Origin: Bacteroidia bacterium
GTDB lineage: Bacteria > Bacteroidota > Bacteroidia > Bacteroidales > Paludibacteraceae
Length of the DNA stretch: 42,174 bases
Assembly (NCBI GenBank): GCA_009929445.1
Contig: SAAL01000021.1
Location: 1-42,174 of the forward strand
Reading direction: 5' to 3'
Under the pieces are notes generated by a model. It was not told the origin of the DNA, did not search any database, and saw only the letters and a list, made by a program, of their open reading frames with translations. Shown here piece by piece: positions 15,481-22,927 of the stretch; the stretch's first letter is position 1; the number at the start of each line of letters is the position of its first letter. Position numbers and translations under genes: made by a program.

Positions 15481-16569
15481 ATGAAAAAACTTTGCCAAAC
15501 AGCAATCCTTGTATTGCTGGCAGCATTTTTCGGTTATTCTGTGACGGCGCAGACAAACACCGCCGATTTTAAACCCTCGGGCAATATCGTAATGCAGGTA
15601 TTTGGATATTCCAAAGCCGACCTGAATGCAGCAAGCCCAAATTTTGCTTTTGGCATTGGGCGTGCGCATTTTGGGTATAATTATAATTTTACTCCTCAGC
15701 TTTCAGCGGCACTTATTGTAGATGCTGCCGGACGAACCACTACGCTGGGAAACGGTTTTGTAACCGATCAGTACGGATACCAAACGCCTCTAACAACCAC
15801 AGGTAAAGAAGGTAGTTATTACACCGCTTTTCTGAAATTTGCCTACATTCAGTGGAAAGCTAACGATTGGGCACGCTTACAAATTGGTGGCATTTTACAA
15901 AATCATTATATTACACAGGAAAAATTCTGGGGCTATCGTTATCTGTACGAAACTTTTCAGGACAGGTACTACGGCATGGCAAGTGGCGATTATGGCGCTA
16001 TTGGCTATTTTAATTTGAGTCCCAAGCTGAATGTTGATATAGCCATAACCAACGGTGAAGGCATTCGCAGCAATCAGGCTACTGATGGAAAAATTAAATA
16101 TGCTGTTGGCATTGATTTTATTCCTGTGAAAAACTGGCATAATCGACTTTATTACGAAAACAATACTATAACCAAAACTCAGGGCATCAACAATCAGCAT
16201 CTTATTTCGTTTTTTAGCGGTTGGCAGATTTTGGATAATTTTCGTGTGGGAATAGATCTGAATTACCGCATTAATAATCAGCAGGTAAGTGGAAGAAATC
16301 TGGGAGGAGGCAGTATTTTTGCAGCTTTCGGTTTTCAATCTAAATGGGAAATTTTCACACGTTATGACCGATTACTTTCAAATAAAATCAGCAGACTAAT
16401 GATTGTTGATTGGAATTACCGTAATGATGGTTCAGCATTAATTACAGGTATTCAATATGAACCCGTTAAAACTGTTCAACTCGCATTAAGTTATCAGGGC
16501 TGGCGAAAAGCTTCTCAAGAGGGAACGAATAAAGATTATGTGTTTTTGAGTACAGAATTTAAATTATAA
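15481..16569 (+). CDS. Outer-membrane beta-barrel porin
   Basis: A 362-residue outer-membrane protein with a signal peptide (MKKLCQTAILVLLAAFFGYS then VTAQ) and a run of amphipathic, aromatic-rich beta-strands, ending in LSTEFKL, a C-terminal beta-strand. The style (DFKPSGNIVMQVFGYSKAD and AFGIGRAHFGYNYNF at the N-terminus) resembles the Bacteroidota phosphate-selective porin O/P-like barrels. Arsenate mimics phosphate, but no anion selectivity can be read from sequence. It lies 21 bases after the exported rhodanese and 4 bases before the next gene, so it is embedded in the transcript. Export of organoarsenicals or uptake of a substrate are both conceivable. Confidence 0.8.
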   Translation: MKKLCQTAILVLLAAFFGYSVTAQTNTADFKPSGNIVMQVFGYSKADLNAASPNFAFGIGRAHFGYNYNFTPQLSAALIVDAAGRTTTLGNGFVTDQYGYQTPLTTTGKEGSYYTAFLKFAYIQWKANDWARLQIGGILQNHYITQEKFWGYRYLYETFQDRYYGMASGDYGAIGYFNLSPKLNVDIAITNGEGIRSNQATDGKIKYAVGIDFIPVKNWHNRLYYENNTITKTQGINNQHLISFFSGWQILDNFRVGIDLNYRINNQQVSGRNLGGGSIFAAFGFQSKWEIFTRYDRLLSNKISRLMIVDWNYRNDGSALITGIQYEPVKTVQLALSYQGWRKASQEGTNKDYVFLSTEFKL

Positions 16570-16573
16570 AAAA

Positions 16574-16801
16574 ATGAAAATCAAAAGAAAAAATGAAATG
16601 AAAGTAACCTTATTCATAATGGTTTTTGTTATGACATTTGTAGTTACATTTGTAAGTGTATCAATAAATTATGCCTTTCAACCTGGTTTTTTAATGAAAT
16701 GGATAAATTCGTGGGGACTTGCCTATATAGTGGCTCTACCAGTAGTTATGATTATTATGCCAGTTATTAAAAAGTTCTTAGCCAGACACATTATTGACTA
16801 A
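16574..16801 (+). CDS. DUF2798-like small membrane protein
   Basis: A 75-residue protein with two hydrophobic segments at about residues 10-32 and 44-64, joined by a short loop (PGFLMKWINSWG), and a basic N-terminus. The spacing and the SWG-x-A-Y-IVALPVV pattern fit DUF2798, a two-helix membrane family without known function. The start could be internal (ATG at 16598) but the first ATG, four bases after the porin stop, fits the tight operon. The neighbours suggest an envelope accessory role. Confidence 0.7.
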   Translation: MKIKRKNEMKVTLFIMVFVMTFVVTFVSVSINYAFQPGFLMKWINSWGLAYIVALPVVMIIMPVIKKFLARHIID

Positions 16802-16813
16802 ATAATTAAAAAT

Positions 16814-17185
16814 ATGGAAACAAAAAAAACTGCTTGCCTCTGTGGTACAAGCTACTACAATGTAGTAAGCTGCTCCGGCGCTTCGGATTTAGGACAATTG
16901 TCGGACGTGATAGCTCGCAAACTGCGTGATAATAAAGTGCGCAAAATGAATTGTCTTACTATGATTGCCATTGGCGATCAGTCATTGATTGCCGCTTTTA
17001 AAGAAGCAAATGTTCTGGCTATTGATGGTTGTCCGAAAGATTGTGCAAAAAAGATTTTGGAAAAAGCTGGAATCGAAAATTTCAATCATCTCCGTTTGAC
17101 CGATTTGGGGTATCAAAAGGGGAAGAGTCCGGTAACGGAAAACCTGATTAATGAAGTGTATGCCAAAGCTGAAATTATCTACTAA
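16814..17185 (+). CDS. DGC-domain putative zinc-binding protein
   Basis: A 123-residue soluble protein of the DGC family (PF08859-like), named for the conserved Asp-Gly-Cys triplet. Seen here are AIDGCPKDCAKKIL (residues about 73-86), CLCG and SCSGAS in the N-terminus, and KMNCLTMIAIGD in the middle. The six or so cysteines suggest a metal or persulfide site. Function is unknown; the family is labelled as putative zinc-binding, from memory. Its location in the ArsP transcript with thioredoxin and rhodanese genes makes a thiol, metalloid or sulfur role plausible but unproven. Confidence 0.82.
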   Translation: METKKTACLCGTSYYNVVSCSGASDLGQLSDVIARKLRDNKVRKMNCLTMIAIGDQSLIAAFKEANVLAIDGCPKDCAKKILEKAGIENFNHLRLTDLGYQKGKSPVTENLINEVYAKAEIIY

Positions 17186-17642
17186 GCAAAAGGGAGTTTC
17201 GTCCGTTGTCGCTTTACTTTCGTCGGTTCTGTTTTTCGCTATTTTGCTACTCAATAAGCAAAATATGGAAAACTATGTTTCAAAAATTGTGAAGCAAGGC
17301 AATACAGTCGAAAGCAATCTAAGCACTGAGGCGAAACTCGATCAACTTTACAATTATTCAAAAAACAATAAAACCTTTCAGTTTACTTTTCTTGAACTCG
17401 GAGCAAAGGGTTGCTCAGCTTGTATACGTATGGAAGGCGTAATGGACGAAGTACGAAAAAACCACGGTGAGAAAATCAATGTGGTTTTTTACAATGTTCT
17501 GTTACCCGAGAATCAGGAATATATGACATTCTACGGTATTGCGACTATTCCGACACAAATTTTTCTTGATAACTCAGGAAAGGAAGTATTTCGCCATAAT
17601 GGTTTTATATCAATGAAAGAAATTGAAAATATATTGTTTTAA
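17160..17642 (+). CDS. Membrane-anchored thioredoxin-family protein
   Basis: A 160-residue protein (start at the ATG at 17160; 17151 is an alternative, both overlap the previous gene by 26-35 bases). An N-terminal basic stretch and a hydrophobic segment (VSSVVALLSSVLFFAILLL) anchor it in the membrane, with the domain most likely periplasmic. The thioredoxin domain shows the redox motif GAKGCSACIRMEG and the cis-proline region GIATIPTQIFLD. It is the last gene of the second arsenic transcript. Likely role: reduction of periplasmic thiol or arsenic partners; partner unknown. Confidence 0.85.
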   Translation: MPKLKLSTKQKGVSSVVALLSSVLFFAILLLNKQNMENYVSKIVKQGNTVESNLSTEAKLDQLYNYSKNNKTFQFTFLELGAKGCSACIRMEGVMDEVRKNHGEKINVVFYNVLLPENQEYMTFYGIATIPTQIFLDNSGKEVFRHNGFISMKEIENILF

Positions 17643-17723
17643 TTTCTTAAACTACAACCAACTTATCCTAATTCTTTTATTCGAAGAACTTTTGCTTTGT
17701 AACAAAAATTTAATACAAAATAT

Positions 17724-17760
17724 TTTGCCTTGCCAAAAATATGCCGTATGTTTGCGACAT
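17724..17760 (+). promoter_or_regulatory. arsR2 promoter with flanking inverted repeat
   Basis: The -33 box TTTG at 17724-17727 is separated by 19 bases from the -7 box TATGTTTG at 17747-17754, a textbook Bacteroidota promoter. Around the -7 box are ATGCCG (17741-17746) and CGACAT (17755-17760), an imperfect inverted repeat with the same CG-N8-CG spacing as the GTTCG sites. The arms differ, which suggests that ArsR2 recognises a related but separate operator. Confidence 0.7.
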
Positions 17761-17774
17761 AAAACAATAGTGTT

Positions 17775-18101
17775 ATGAGAAAACCCGAAGTATTTGATAC
17801 AGAGCTACAAGAGTTGGCTGCATTTGCCAAAGTAATTTCGCATCCGGCGCGTTTGGCTATTTTGAAGTATCTGGCCGAAACAAAATCCTGCATATCGGGT
17901 GATATTTCCGACAAATTACCCTTGAGTCGCACAACAGTATCACAACACCTGAAAGAATTACGTGATAGTGGGTTGATTCACGGTGAAATTGATGGATTAA
18001 GAATAAACTATTGCCTTTGTGGTAGTTCTATTGAAGAAAAGTTAGCTAAATTCGATGCGTTTTTCAGCAAGGTCGCTTGTCAGGAAATCACTTGTAAATA
18101 A
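17775..18101 (+). CDS. arsR: ArsR-family repressor, second copy
   Basis: A 108-residue winged-helix metalloregulator. It shows AKVISHPARLAILKYL and the recognition helix LSRTTVSQHLKELRDSGLI, closely similar to ArsR1. Its cysteines are C39, C80, C82, C102 and C107; compared with ArsR1 the adjacent CC pair near position 40 is reduced to one Cys and a C-x-C appears at 80-82. The different cysteine set implies a different ligand preference, for example inorganic As(III) versus organic arsenicals. It heads the rhodanese-arsC-arsM-acr3 transcript. An eight-base gap precedes the next ATG. Confidence 0.92.
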   Translation: MRKPEVFDTELQELAAFAKVISHPARLAILKYLAETKSCISGDISDKLPLSRTTVSQHLKELRDSGLIHGEIDGLRINYCLCGSSIEEKLAKFDAFFSKVACQEITCK

Positions 18102-18108
18102 TAAAATT

Positions 18109-18498
18109 ATGAATATTAAAGAAATAACTGCAAAGGAAGCCTTTGGGTTAATAACAGAAGGAGCATTATTAGTGGATGTGCGCGAAAAAGACGAAGTGCT
18201 TCAAACAGCATTTCAAGTTAACGAAATTGAAAACATACCATATAGCACTTTCGACGATAATTATTCAAATCTACCACAAAACCGTAAAATAGTATTAGCT
18301 TGTCATATGGGTATGCGCAGTTTACGAGCTGCCCAATTTCTTGTTATACAAGGTTGGGACGAAGCGAAAATTTACAACATGGATGGTGGAATGGAAGCAT
18401 GGAAAAAAGCAGGTCTTTCGGTAAAATCAGCACCAAGAACATTTTCTTTTGCTAAACCGGAATCTTCATGCGGATGTGGCAGCGGTGGATGTTGCTAA
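18109..18498 (+). CDS. Cytoplasmic rhodanese with Cys-rich C-terminal tag
   Basis: A 129-residue single-domain rhodanese. I take the ATG at 18109 (MNIKEITAKEAFGLI), which lies 8 bases after arsR2; 18055 would overlap it. LVDVREKDEV and the active-site loop CHMGMRS (C65) are typical, and YNMDGGMEAWKKAGL follows. The C-terminus is a separate tail, SSCGCGSGGCC, with C121, C123, C128 and C129. A glycine-cysteine tail of this type could bind a soft metal or As(III). It lies between a repressor and arsC, so it may help deliver sulfur or arsenite, but no direct evidence exists in the sequence. Confidence 0.88.
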   Translation: MNIKEITAKEAFGLITEGALLVDVREKDEVLQTAFQVNEIENIPYSTFDDNYSNLPQNRKIVLACHMGMRSLRAAQFLVIQGWDEAKIYNMDGGMEAWKKAGLSVKSAPRTFSFAKPESSCGCGSGGCC

Positions 18499-18530
18499 TT
18501 TTTAATTTATAACTTCTAATTTTAAATAAA

Positions 18531-18956
18531 ATGAAAGTATTAATTCTTTGTACAGGAAACTCTTGCCGCAGCCAAATGGCACACGGCTTTTTACAATCTT
18601 TTAATCCAAACATTACAGTTTGCTCAGCCGGAACACAGGCTAGCGGCAAGTTGAATGAAAAAGCAGTTGCAGTAATGAAGGAAGCTGGTGTTGATATCAG
18701 CCATCATACATCCGATCAGGTAGATAAATACCTCAACGACCAATGGGATTATGTCATCACCGTATGCGGAGGGGCCAACGAAGCTTGTCCGGCCTTTCTG
18801 GGCAACGTTAAACATCGATTGCATATTGGTTTTGATGATCCAAGTCACGCAGTGGGCACAGCTGAATTTATAGATAGTGAATATATACGGGTGAGAGACG
18901 AGATTAAAGAAGCTTTTTGGAGATTTTACATGCAAGAAATAAAACCAAATCTATGA
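18531..18956 (+). CDS. arsC: Arsenate reductase, low-molecular-weight phosphatase (thioredoxin-coupled) type
   Basis: A 141-residue ArsC that reduces arsenate to arsenite in the cytoplasm. The phosphatase-type P-loop CTGNSCR spans C7 to R13 and holds the nucleophile C7. The redox relay cysteines are C79 (VITVCGGANEAC) and C86, spaced exactly as C82 and C89 in the thioredoxin-coupled S. aureus enzyme. The acid/base aspartate is in FDDPSHA (residue about 105). It overlaps the next gene by ATGA (18953-18956). Reducing power probably comes from a thioredoxin encoded elsewhere; the thioredoxins in this island are small, atypical or membrane-anchored. Confidence 0.96.
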   Translation: MKVLILCTGNSCRSQMAHGFLQSFNPNITVCSAGTQASGKLNEKAVAVMKEAGVDISHHTSDQVDKYLNDQWDYVITVCGGANEACPAFLGNVKHRLHIGFDDPSHAVGTAEFIDSEYIRVRDEIKEAFWRFYMQEIKPNL

Positions 18957-19756
18957 ATCCATCGGATATAAAATTTGTAATTCAGAAAAAATACGGTGAA
19001 ATTGCTCAACAAAGTCTAATTCGGGAAAAAACGTCTTGTTGTGGTACTTCCGGTTGTTGTGGTGAGTCTGAATTTAGCATGATTGGTGACGAATATATAA
19101 ATGTAAAAGGTCATAATGCCGATGCCGATTTAGGGTTGGGTTGTGGTATTCCTACCCAATTTGCCAATATAAAGGAGGGCGATTCGGTACTCGATTTAGG
19201 CAGCGGTGCCGGTAACGATTGTTTTGTTGCACGTGCCATTGTGGGTGAAACCGGTAAAGTTACCGGAATAGATTTTACCGATGCTATGACTGAAAAAGCA
19301 CGTGCCAACAATGCAAAACTTGGGTTTACGAATGTGGAATTCATTCAGGGTGATATTGAGGAAATGCCTTTGCCCGACAATGCCTTTGATGTGGTGATTT
19401 CGAACTGCGTACTTAATCTGGTGCCAGATAAGCAAAAGGCTTTTCGTGAGATTTTTCGTGTGCTTAAGCCGGGAGGGCATTTCTGTGTGTCGGACGTGGT
19501 AATTAAAGGCACTTTGCCCGAAAAATTACAGAAGGATGCCGAAATGTATGCGGGGTGTGTCTCCGGTGCAAGCAATATGGATGACTATTTGGAGATAATA
19601 CACAATCAGGGATTTAAGAATATTGTCATTCACAAAGAAAAAGTGATTTCTATTCCGGAAAATGTTCTGGATAACTATCTGTCAAAAGAAGAAATCGTAA
19701 GTTTAACAAATGGAGATACAGGAATCATAAGCGTTACTGTTTCAGCAAAAAAATAA
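18953..19756 (+). CDS. arsM: Arsenite S-adenosylmethionine methyltransferase
   Basis: A 267-residue methyltransferase that converts As(III) to methylated arsenicals using SAM. The start at 18953 overlaps the arsC stop (ATGA). SAM-binding motif I is [12 protein letters not shown] at about residue 79-90. The three cysteines conserved in ArsM are present: C64 ([10 protein letters not shown]), C153 ([10 protein letters not shown]) and C203 (YAGCVSGA). The N-terminal extension carries CCGTSGCCG (C29, C30, C35, C36), a possible As(III)-collecting tag. Products such as methylarsenite would be substrates for the ArsP-like permease in the adjoining transcript. Confidence 0.95.
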   Translation: MNPSDIKFVIQKKYGEIAQQSLIREKTSCCGTSGCCGESEFSMIGDEYINVKGHNADADLGLGCGIPTQFANIKEGDSVLDLGSGAGNDCFVARAIVGETGKVTGIDFTDAMTEKARANNAKLGFTNVEFIQGDIEEMPLPDNAFDVVISNCVLNLVPDKQKAFREIFRVLKPGGHFCVSDVVIKGTLPEKLQKDAEMYAGCVSGASNMDDYLEIIHNQGFKNIVIHKEKVISIPENVLDNYLSKEEIVSLTNGDTGIISVTVSAKK

Positions 19757-19761
19757 AAAGT

Positions 19762-20826
19762 ATGCCATCTAAAAAAAGATTAAAATTTACCGACCGCTAT
19801 CTCACACTCTGGATTTTTCTGGCCATGTTTATCGGTGTGTTTTCGGGGTGGATGTTTCCTGCTGTGGCTCAGTTTTGGAATAGTATGTCATCGGGCACAA
19901 CCAATATCCCGATAGCTATAGGACTAATAGTGATGATGTATCCGCCGTTGGCAAAAGTGAAATACGAAGAACTGGGCGAAGTGTTTAAGAATACAAGGGT
20001 GCTGGGACTGTCGCTGGTTCAAAACTGGATTATCGGACCGGTACTGATGTTTCTGCTGGCTGTTTTGCTTTTCAAATTTTTTCCCGGAGAAAATAATGCC
20101 AACCTACCGTATGTGTATGGTATTATCATGATCGGGCTGGCGCGTTGTATTGCTATGGTCATAGTTTGGAACGATCTGGCAAAAGGAGACACACAATATG
20201 CAGCCGGATTGGTGGCTTTCAACAGTATTTTTCAGGTGCTTTTCTTCTCGGTGTATGCTTACTTTTTTATCGCCATTGCTCCGGGTTGGTTTGGAATTCC
20301 TACCAGCGATGCTGTAGCTAAAATCACCATCGGACAAATTGCCGAAAGCGTTTTCATTTACCTCGGTATTCCGTTCATTGCCGGATTCCTCACCCGTTTT
20401 ATCCTTATCCGGGTGAGAAGCAAAGAGTGGTATCACACCAAATTTATTCCGAAAATCAGTCCGCTGACACTCATTGCGCTGATATTCACCATTATAGTGA
20501 TGTTCTCGCTTAAAGGCGAATACATTGTAAAAATACCTATGGACGTAGTACTGATAGCTGTTCCATTGCTTATCTATTTCGTCATCATGTTTGTGGGTTC
20601 ATTCTGGATGAGCAAAAAGGCGGGAGCAACTTACGAACAATCAACCACGCTGTCGTTTACAGCTGCCAGCAATAATTTTGAACTCGCCATTGCCGTTGCC
20701 ATTGCCGTTTTTGGCATCAATTCCGGCGAGGCTTTTGCTGCTGTAATTGGTCCGCTGGTGGAAGTGCCGGTAATGATTGCCCTTGTCAACGTGGCATTTT
20801 GGTTCAGGAAAAAGTGGTTTGCGTGA
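19762..20826 (+). CDS. acr3: Acr3-type arsenite efflux transporter
   Basis: A 354-residue membrane protein with ten predicted segments, a member of the BART superfamily that extrudes arsenite by proton exchange. The signature [18 protein letters not shown] holds C129, the residue known to be needed in studied Acr3 proteins. Also present are [17 protein letters not shown] and the second-half [19 protein letters not shown] with glutamate, both characteristic of Acr3. It lies 5 bases after arsM and ends the arsenic island, followed by a terminator. Together with arsC it forms the inorganic arsenate to arsenite to export route. Confidence 0.96.
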   Translation: MPSKKRLKFTDRYLTLWIFLAMFIGVFSGWMFPAVAQFWNSMSSGTTNIPIAIGLIVMMYPPLAKVKYEELGEVFKNTRVLGLSLVQNWIIGPVLMFLLAVLLFKFFPGENNANLPYVYGIIMIGLARCIAMVIVWNDLAKGDTQYAAGLVAFNSIFQVLFFSVYAYFFIAIAPGWFGIPTSDAVAKITIGQIAESVFIYLGIPFIAGFLTRFILIRVRSKEWYHTKFIPKISPLTLIALIFTIIVMFSLKGEYIVKIPMDVVLIAVPLLIYFVIMFVGSFWMSKKAGATYEQSTTLSFTAASNNFELAIAVAIAVFGINSGEAFAAVIGPLVEVPVMIALVNVAFWFRKKWFA

Positions 20827-20867
20827 AAAAAAAGAGGTTGCAAACAGATTAGCAGCCTCTTTTTTTT
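20826..20867 (+). terminator. Terminator after acr3 (arsenic island end)
   Basis: The A-run and GAGGTTGC (20834-20841) pair with GCAGCCTC (20852-20859) and T-run, with one G-T wobble. The A and T tracts make it usable from both sides, toward acr3 and the converging OstA-like gene. Confidence 0.85.
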
Positions 20868-20927
20868 GTATTATCGGAAATGAAAAGTTACGAAAACTGA
20901 GTTTATTCAATGGTTGTAACTCATCCA

Positions 20928-22850
20928 TCATTGCTGAATCATTCCGCGTCTGTTCAGGTTGTTCAACGGGTTCATGTTTCCACCGGAGTTGACCGGCCCC
21001 ATTGAGTTGTTGGTATTAGTTCTGTTAGTTGTACCTGAAGGTCTGTTTGTTTTTGAAGCAGCATCAGTAGAATTTCCAGACGATTCGCCGGGGAAGCTCG
21101 GACGTTTCGTGCTCTCTTGTCTTTTTGGCGGTTCCGTTCGTACATATTTTGTAAAAACATCATCCACTTTCAGGGGGCGTTCTGTTTCGTACCAGAAGAA
21201 GTTACGCAGATAAAGATCATTTTCTTCCATCTGGCTAATCGGATACATGGCACCACTGGAGGCTGTAGTAAGCACAATTCGTTGAACTTTTTTATCTTTG
21301 AAATACATGGTGACGTAACTGCTCAATGTTTTATTTATCCCGATGTATTCACCTGTTTTATCATCTTTCGGAAAATAAATGGTTTCGGCATTCCCGTTTA
21401 CATACACTTTGCTTAGCTGACCGCTATCCAGGTAAGCGGTTATTTCTTTCCCTGATAATTGATTGAAATAATTCAGACTGTCTTTTTGAATGGCAATGCC
21501 CGATTGTTCGATGTGTACTTTCTCTACCTTCTGATTTTTTGTGTAAGCGGTCATTTTGTTCCCCATCAGCTGATTATTGTCCGACCATAATACCGGCAAA
21601 ACCCGAAGGTGCAGAATGGAATCACGCGAAGTGTAAAGCAGCGAATCGCACATACCCTGAATATCGCTTCGGAGGAATCGTACGTTTTTGAATGCTTTTA
21701 CCATGTTAAAAGAAACAGAATCCGTTGCTACAGAGTCTCTCATTGAGATAAGCGTATCGGCGCTCATGAAGAGTGAATCGCGGGTTGACCAGTCGATGAG
21801 CAGGGCCGAGTCGGTGGCAAGTCCTACACGCGATATTTCATCGTAGGATACAAAGTTGCCTGTTAGTGTCGATTTTTGTTTAGGATCGGTAAGCTCCACA
21901 TCTGAAAATGCTTCACCGTATTTTTTCTTTTTATCGTAAAAAATGGTATCGCCAATCAGCGTCTTTCCGTCATTTTGCTCCACCAACGATCTGTTGAGCA
22001 GCATCATGCGGTCATTCTTGGTGTCGTACCAGCCTCGCTGACTGTAAATGTCGGTTTCAGCTTTATATACGATGAGCGAATTTCCTACTATATCTGCCAC
22101 CGAACTGCTTGTATTGTATTTCAGGGTGTCGGTGGTCATATTTGCATCCGGATTGGTCATTTTCACCTGATCTTTGAAAAGTGCTACCTTTGTGGCGGGT
22201 GAATACTGCCCCCACATGGATGTGAGTGTATTTTGCCCGTCGACAATTACGCCACCCGTGTCGTAGAATGCCAGGTTCTGATTCCGGTCATAGTAAAGCA
22301 CGTTTGTGGTAAGCACTGTATTTCGGTTTACCATTTTCACGTTGTCCCAGATGCGTGCCAGTTTGGTGTTTCCATTGTAGTTAAGAAAATCGCCGTAAAC
22401 AGTAAGCGTGTCAGCCTGCACTATCCGAACGTTGCTGAAAGCATCGAATGAATTGGCTTGTTCGTAAAAATAAGCACTGTCGCAGAATAACAATGCATTG
22501 TCGTGTCTGAATACCACATTTCCTAATAAAATCTGAATACCGGGATACAAATCCTGGTTGTAGAGCAGTGTATTGCTTCGCTCCAGCTGCACCATGGATG
22601 ACCCTCTGTTTTTAGCAGCCGGATTAACAGGTTTAAGTACGGTAGCGCCTACTCTCGACGGATTGCCCAGCCGGTTTTTCCGTGAGGTGGAAGTGGTTCT
22701 TTTATCTTCTTTGGTTTTGGATTGGAGTATTTCGTTGCGCAATTGTTTAGGCCTGCTGGTTTGAGCTATCAGGCCTGATATAAAAGTAAAGGCAAGAAAA
22801 GTCATTATCAATGCCCTGACCAGCGATTTATTTAGTCTGTAAAGTTTCAT
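20928..22850 (-). CDS. OstA/LptA-domain protein, putative LPS transport component
   Basis: A 640-residue exported protein: hydrophobic signal region at about residues 10-30 (ALIMTFLAFTFISGLIAQ), a basic linker, then long repeating beta-strands with the OstA-type cadence (GNVVFRHDNALLFCDSAYFY, DTLTVYGDFLNYNGNTKLA, NTLTSMWGQYSPATKVALF). It ends in a Pro/Asn/Thr-rich tail. LptA/OstA domains bind and shuttle lipopolysaccharide across the periplasm, and Bacteroidota carry long OstA-like proteins in place of the short LptA. In order along the minus strand it follows the SurA-like gene by 77 bases. I infer a role in LPS or outer-membrane assembly. Confidence 0.82.
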   Translation of the reverse strand: MKLYRLNKSLVRALIMTFLAFTFISGLIAQTSRPKQLRNEILQSKTKEDKRTTSTSRKNRLGNPSRVGATVLKPVNPAAKNRGSSMVQLERSNTLLYNQDLYPGIQILLGNVVFRHDNALLFCDSAYFYEQANSFDAFSNVRIVQADTLTVYGDFLNYNGNTKLARIWDNVKMVNRNTVLTTNVLYYDRNQNLAFYDTGGVIVDGQNTLTSMWGQYSPATKVALFKDQVKMTNPDANMTTDTLKYNTSSSVADIVGNSLIVYKAETDIYSQRGWYDTKNDRMMLLNRSLVEQNDGKTLIGDTIFYDKKKKYGEAFSDVELTDPKQKSTLTGNFVSYDEISRVGLATDSALLIDWSTRDSLFMSADTLISMRDSVATDSVSFNMVKAFKNVRFLRSDIQGMCDSLLYTSRDSILHLRVLPVLWSDNNQLMGNKMTAYTKNQKVEKVHIEQSGIAIQKDSLNYFNQLSGKEITAYLDSGQLSKVYVNGNAETIYFPKDDKTGEYIGINKTLSSYVTMYFKDKKVQRIVLTTASSGAMYPISQMEENDLYLRNFFWYETERPLKVDDVFTKYVRTEPPKRQESTKRPSFPGESSGNSTDAASKTNRPSGTTNRTNTNNSMGPVNSGGNMNPLNNLNRRGMIQQ

Positions 22851-22927
22851 TTGCAGTGAAGAGATTGATTGAGCATAGTTCCTTTATATCACAGGTTCAT
22901 CACTTACCATTCTCTTTTTCGGGTTTT

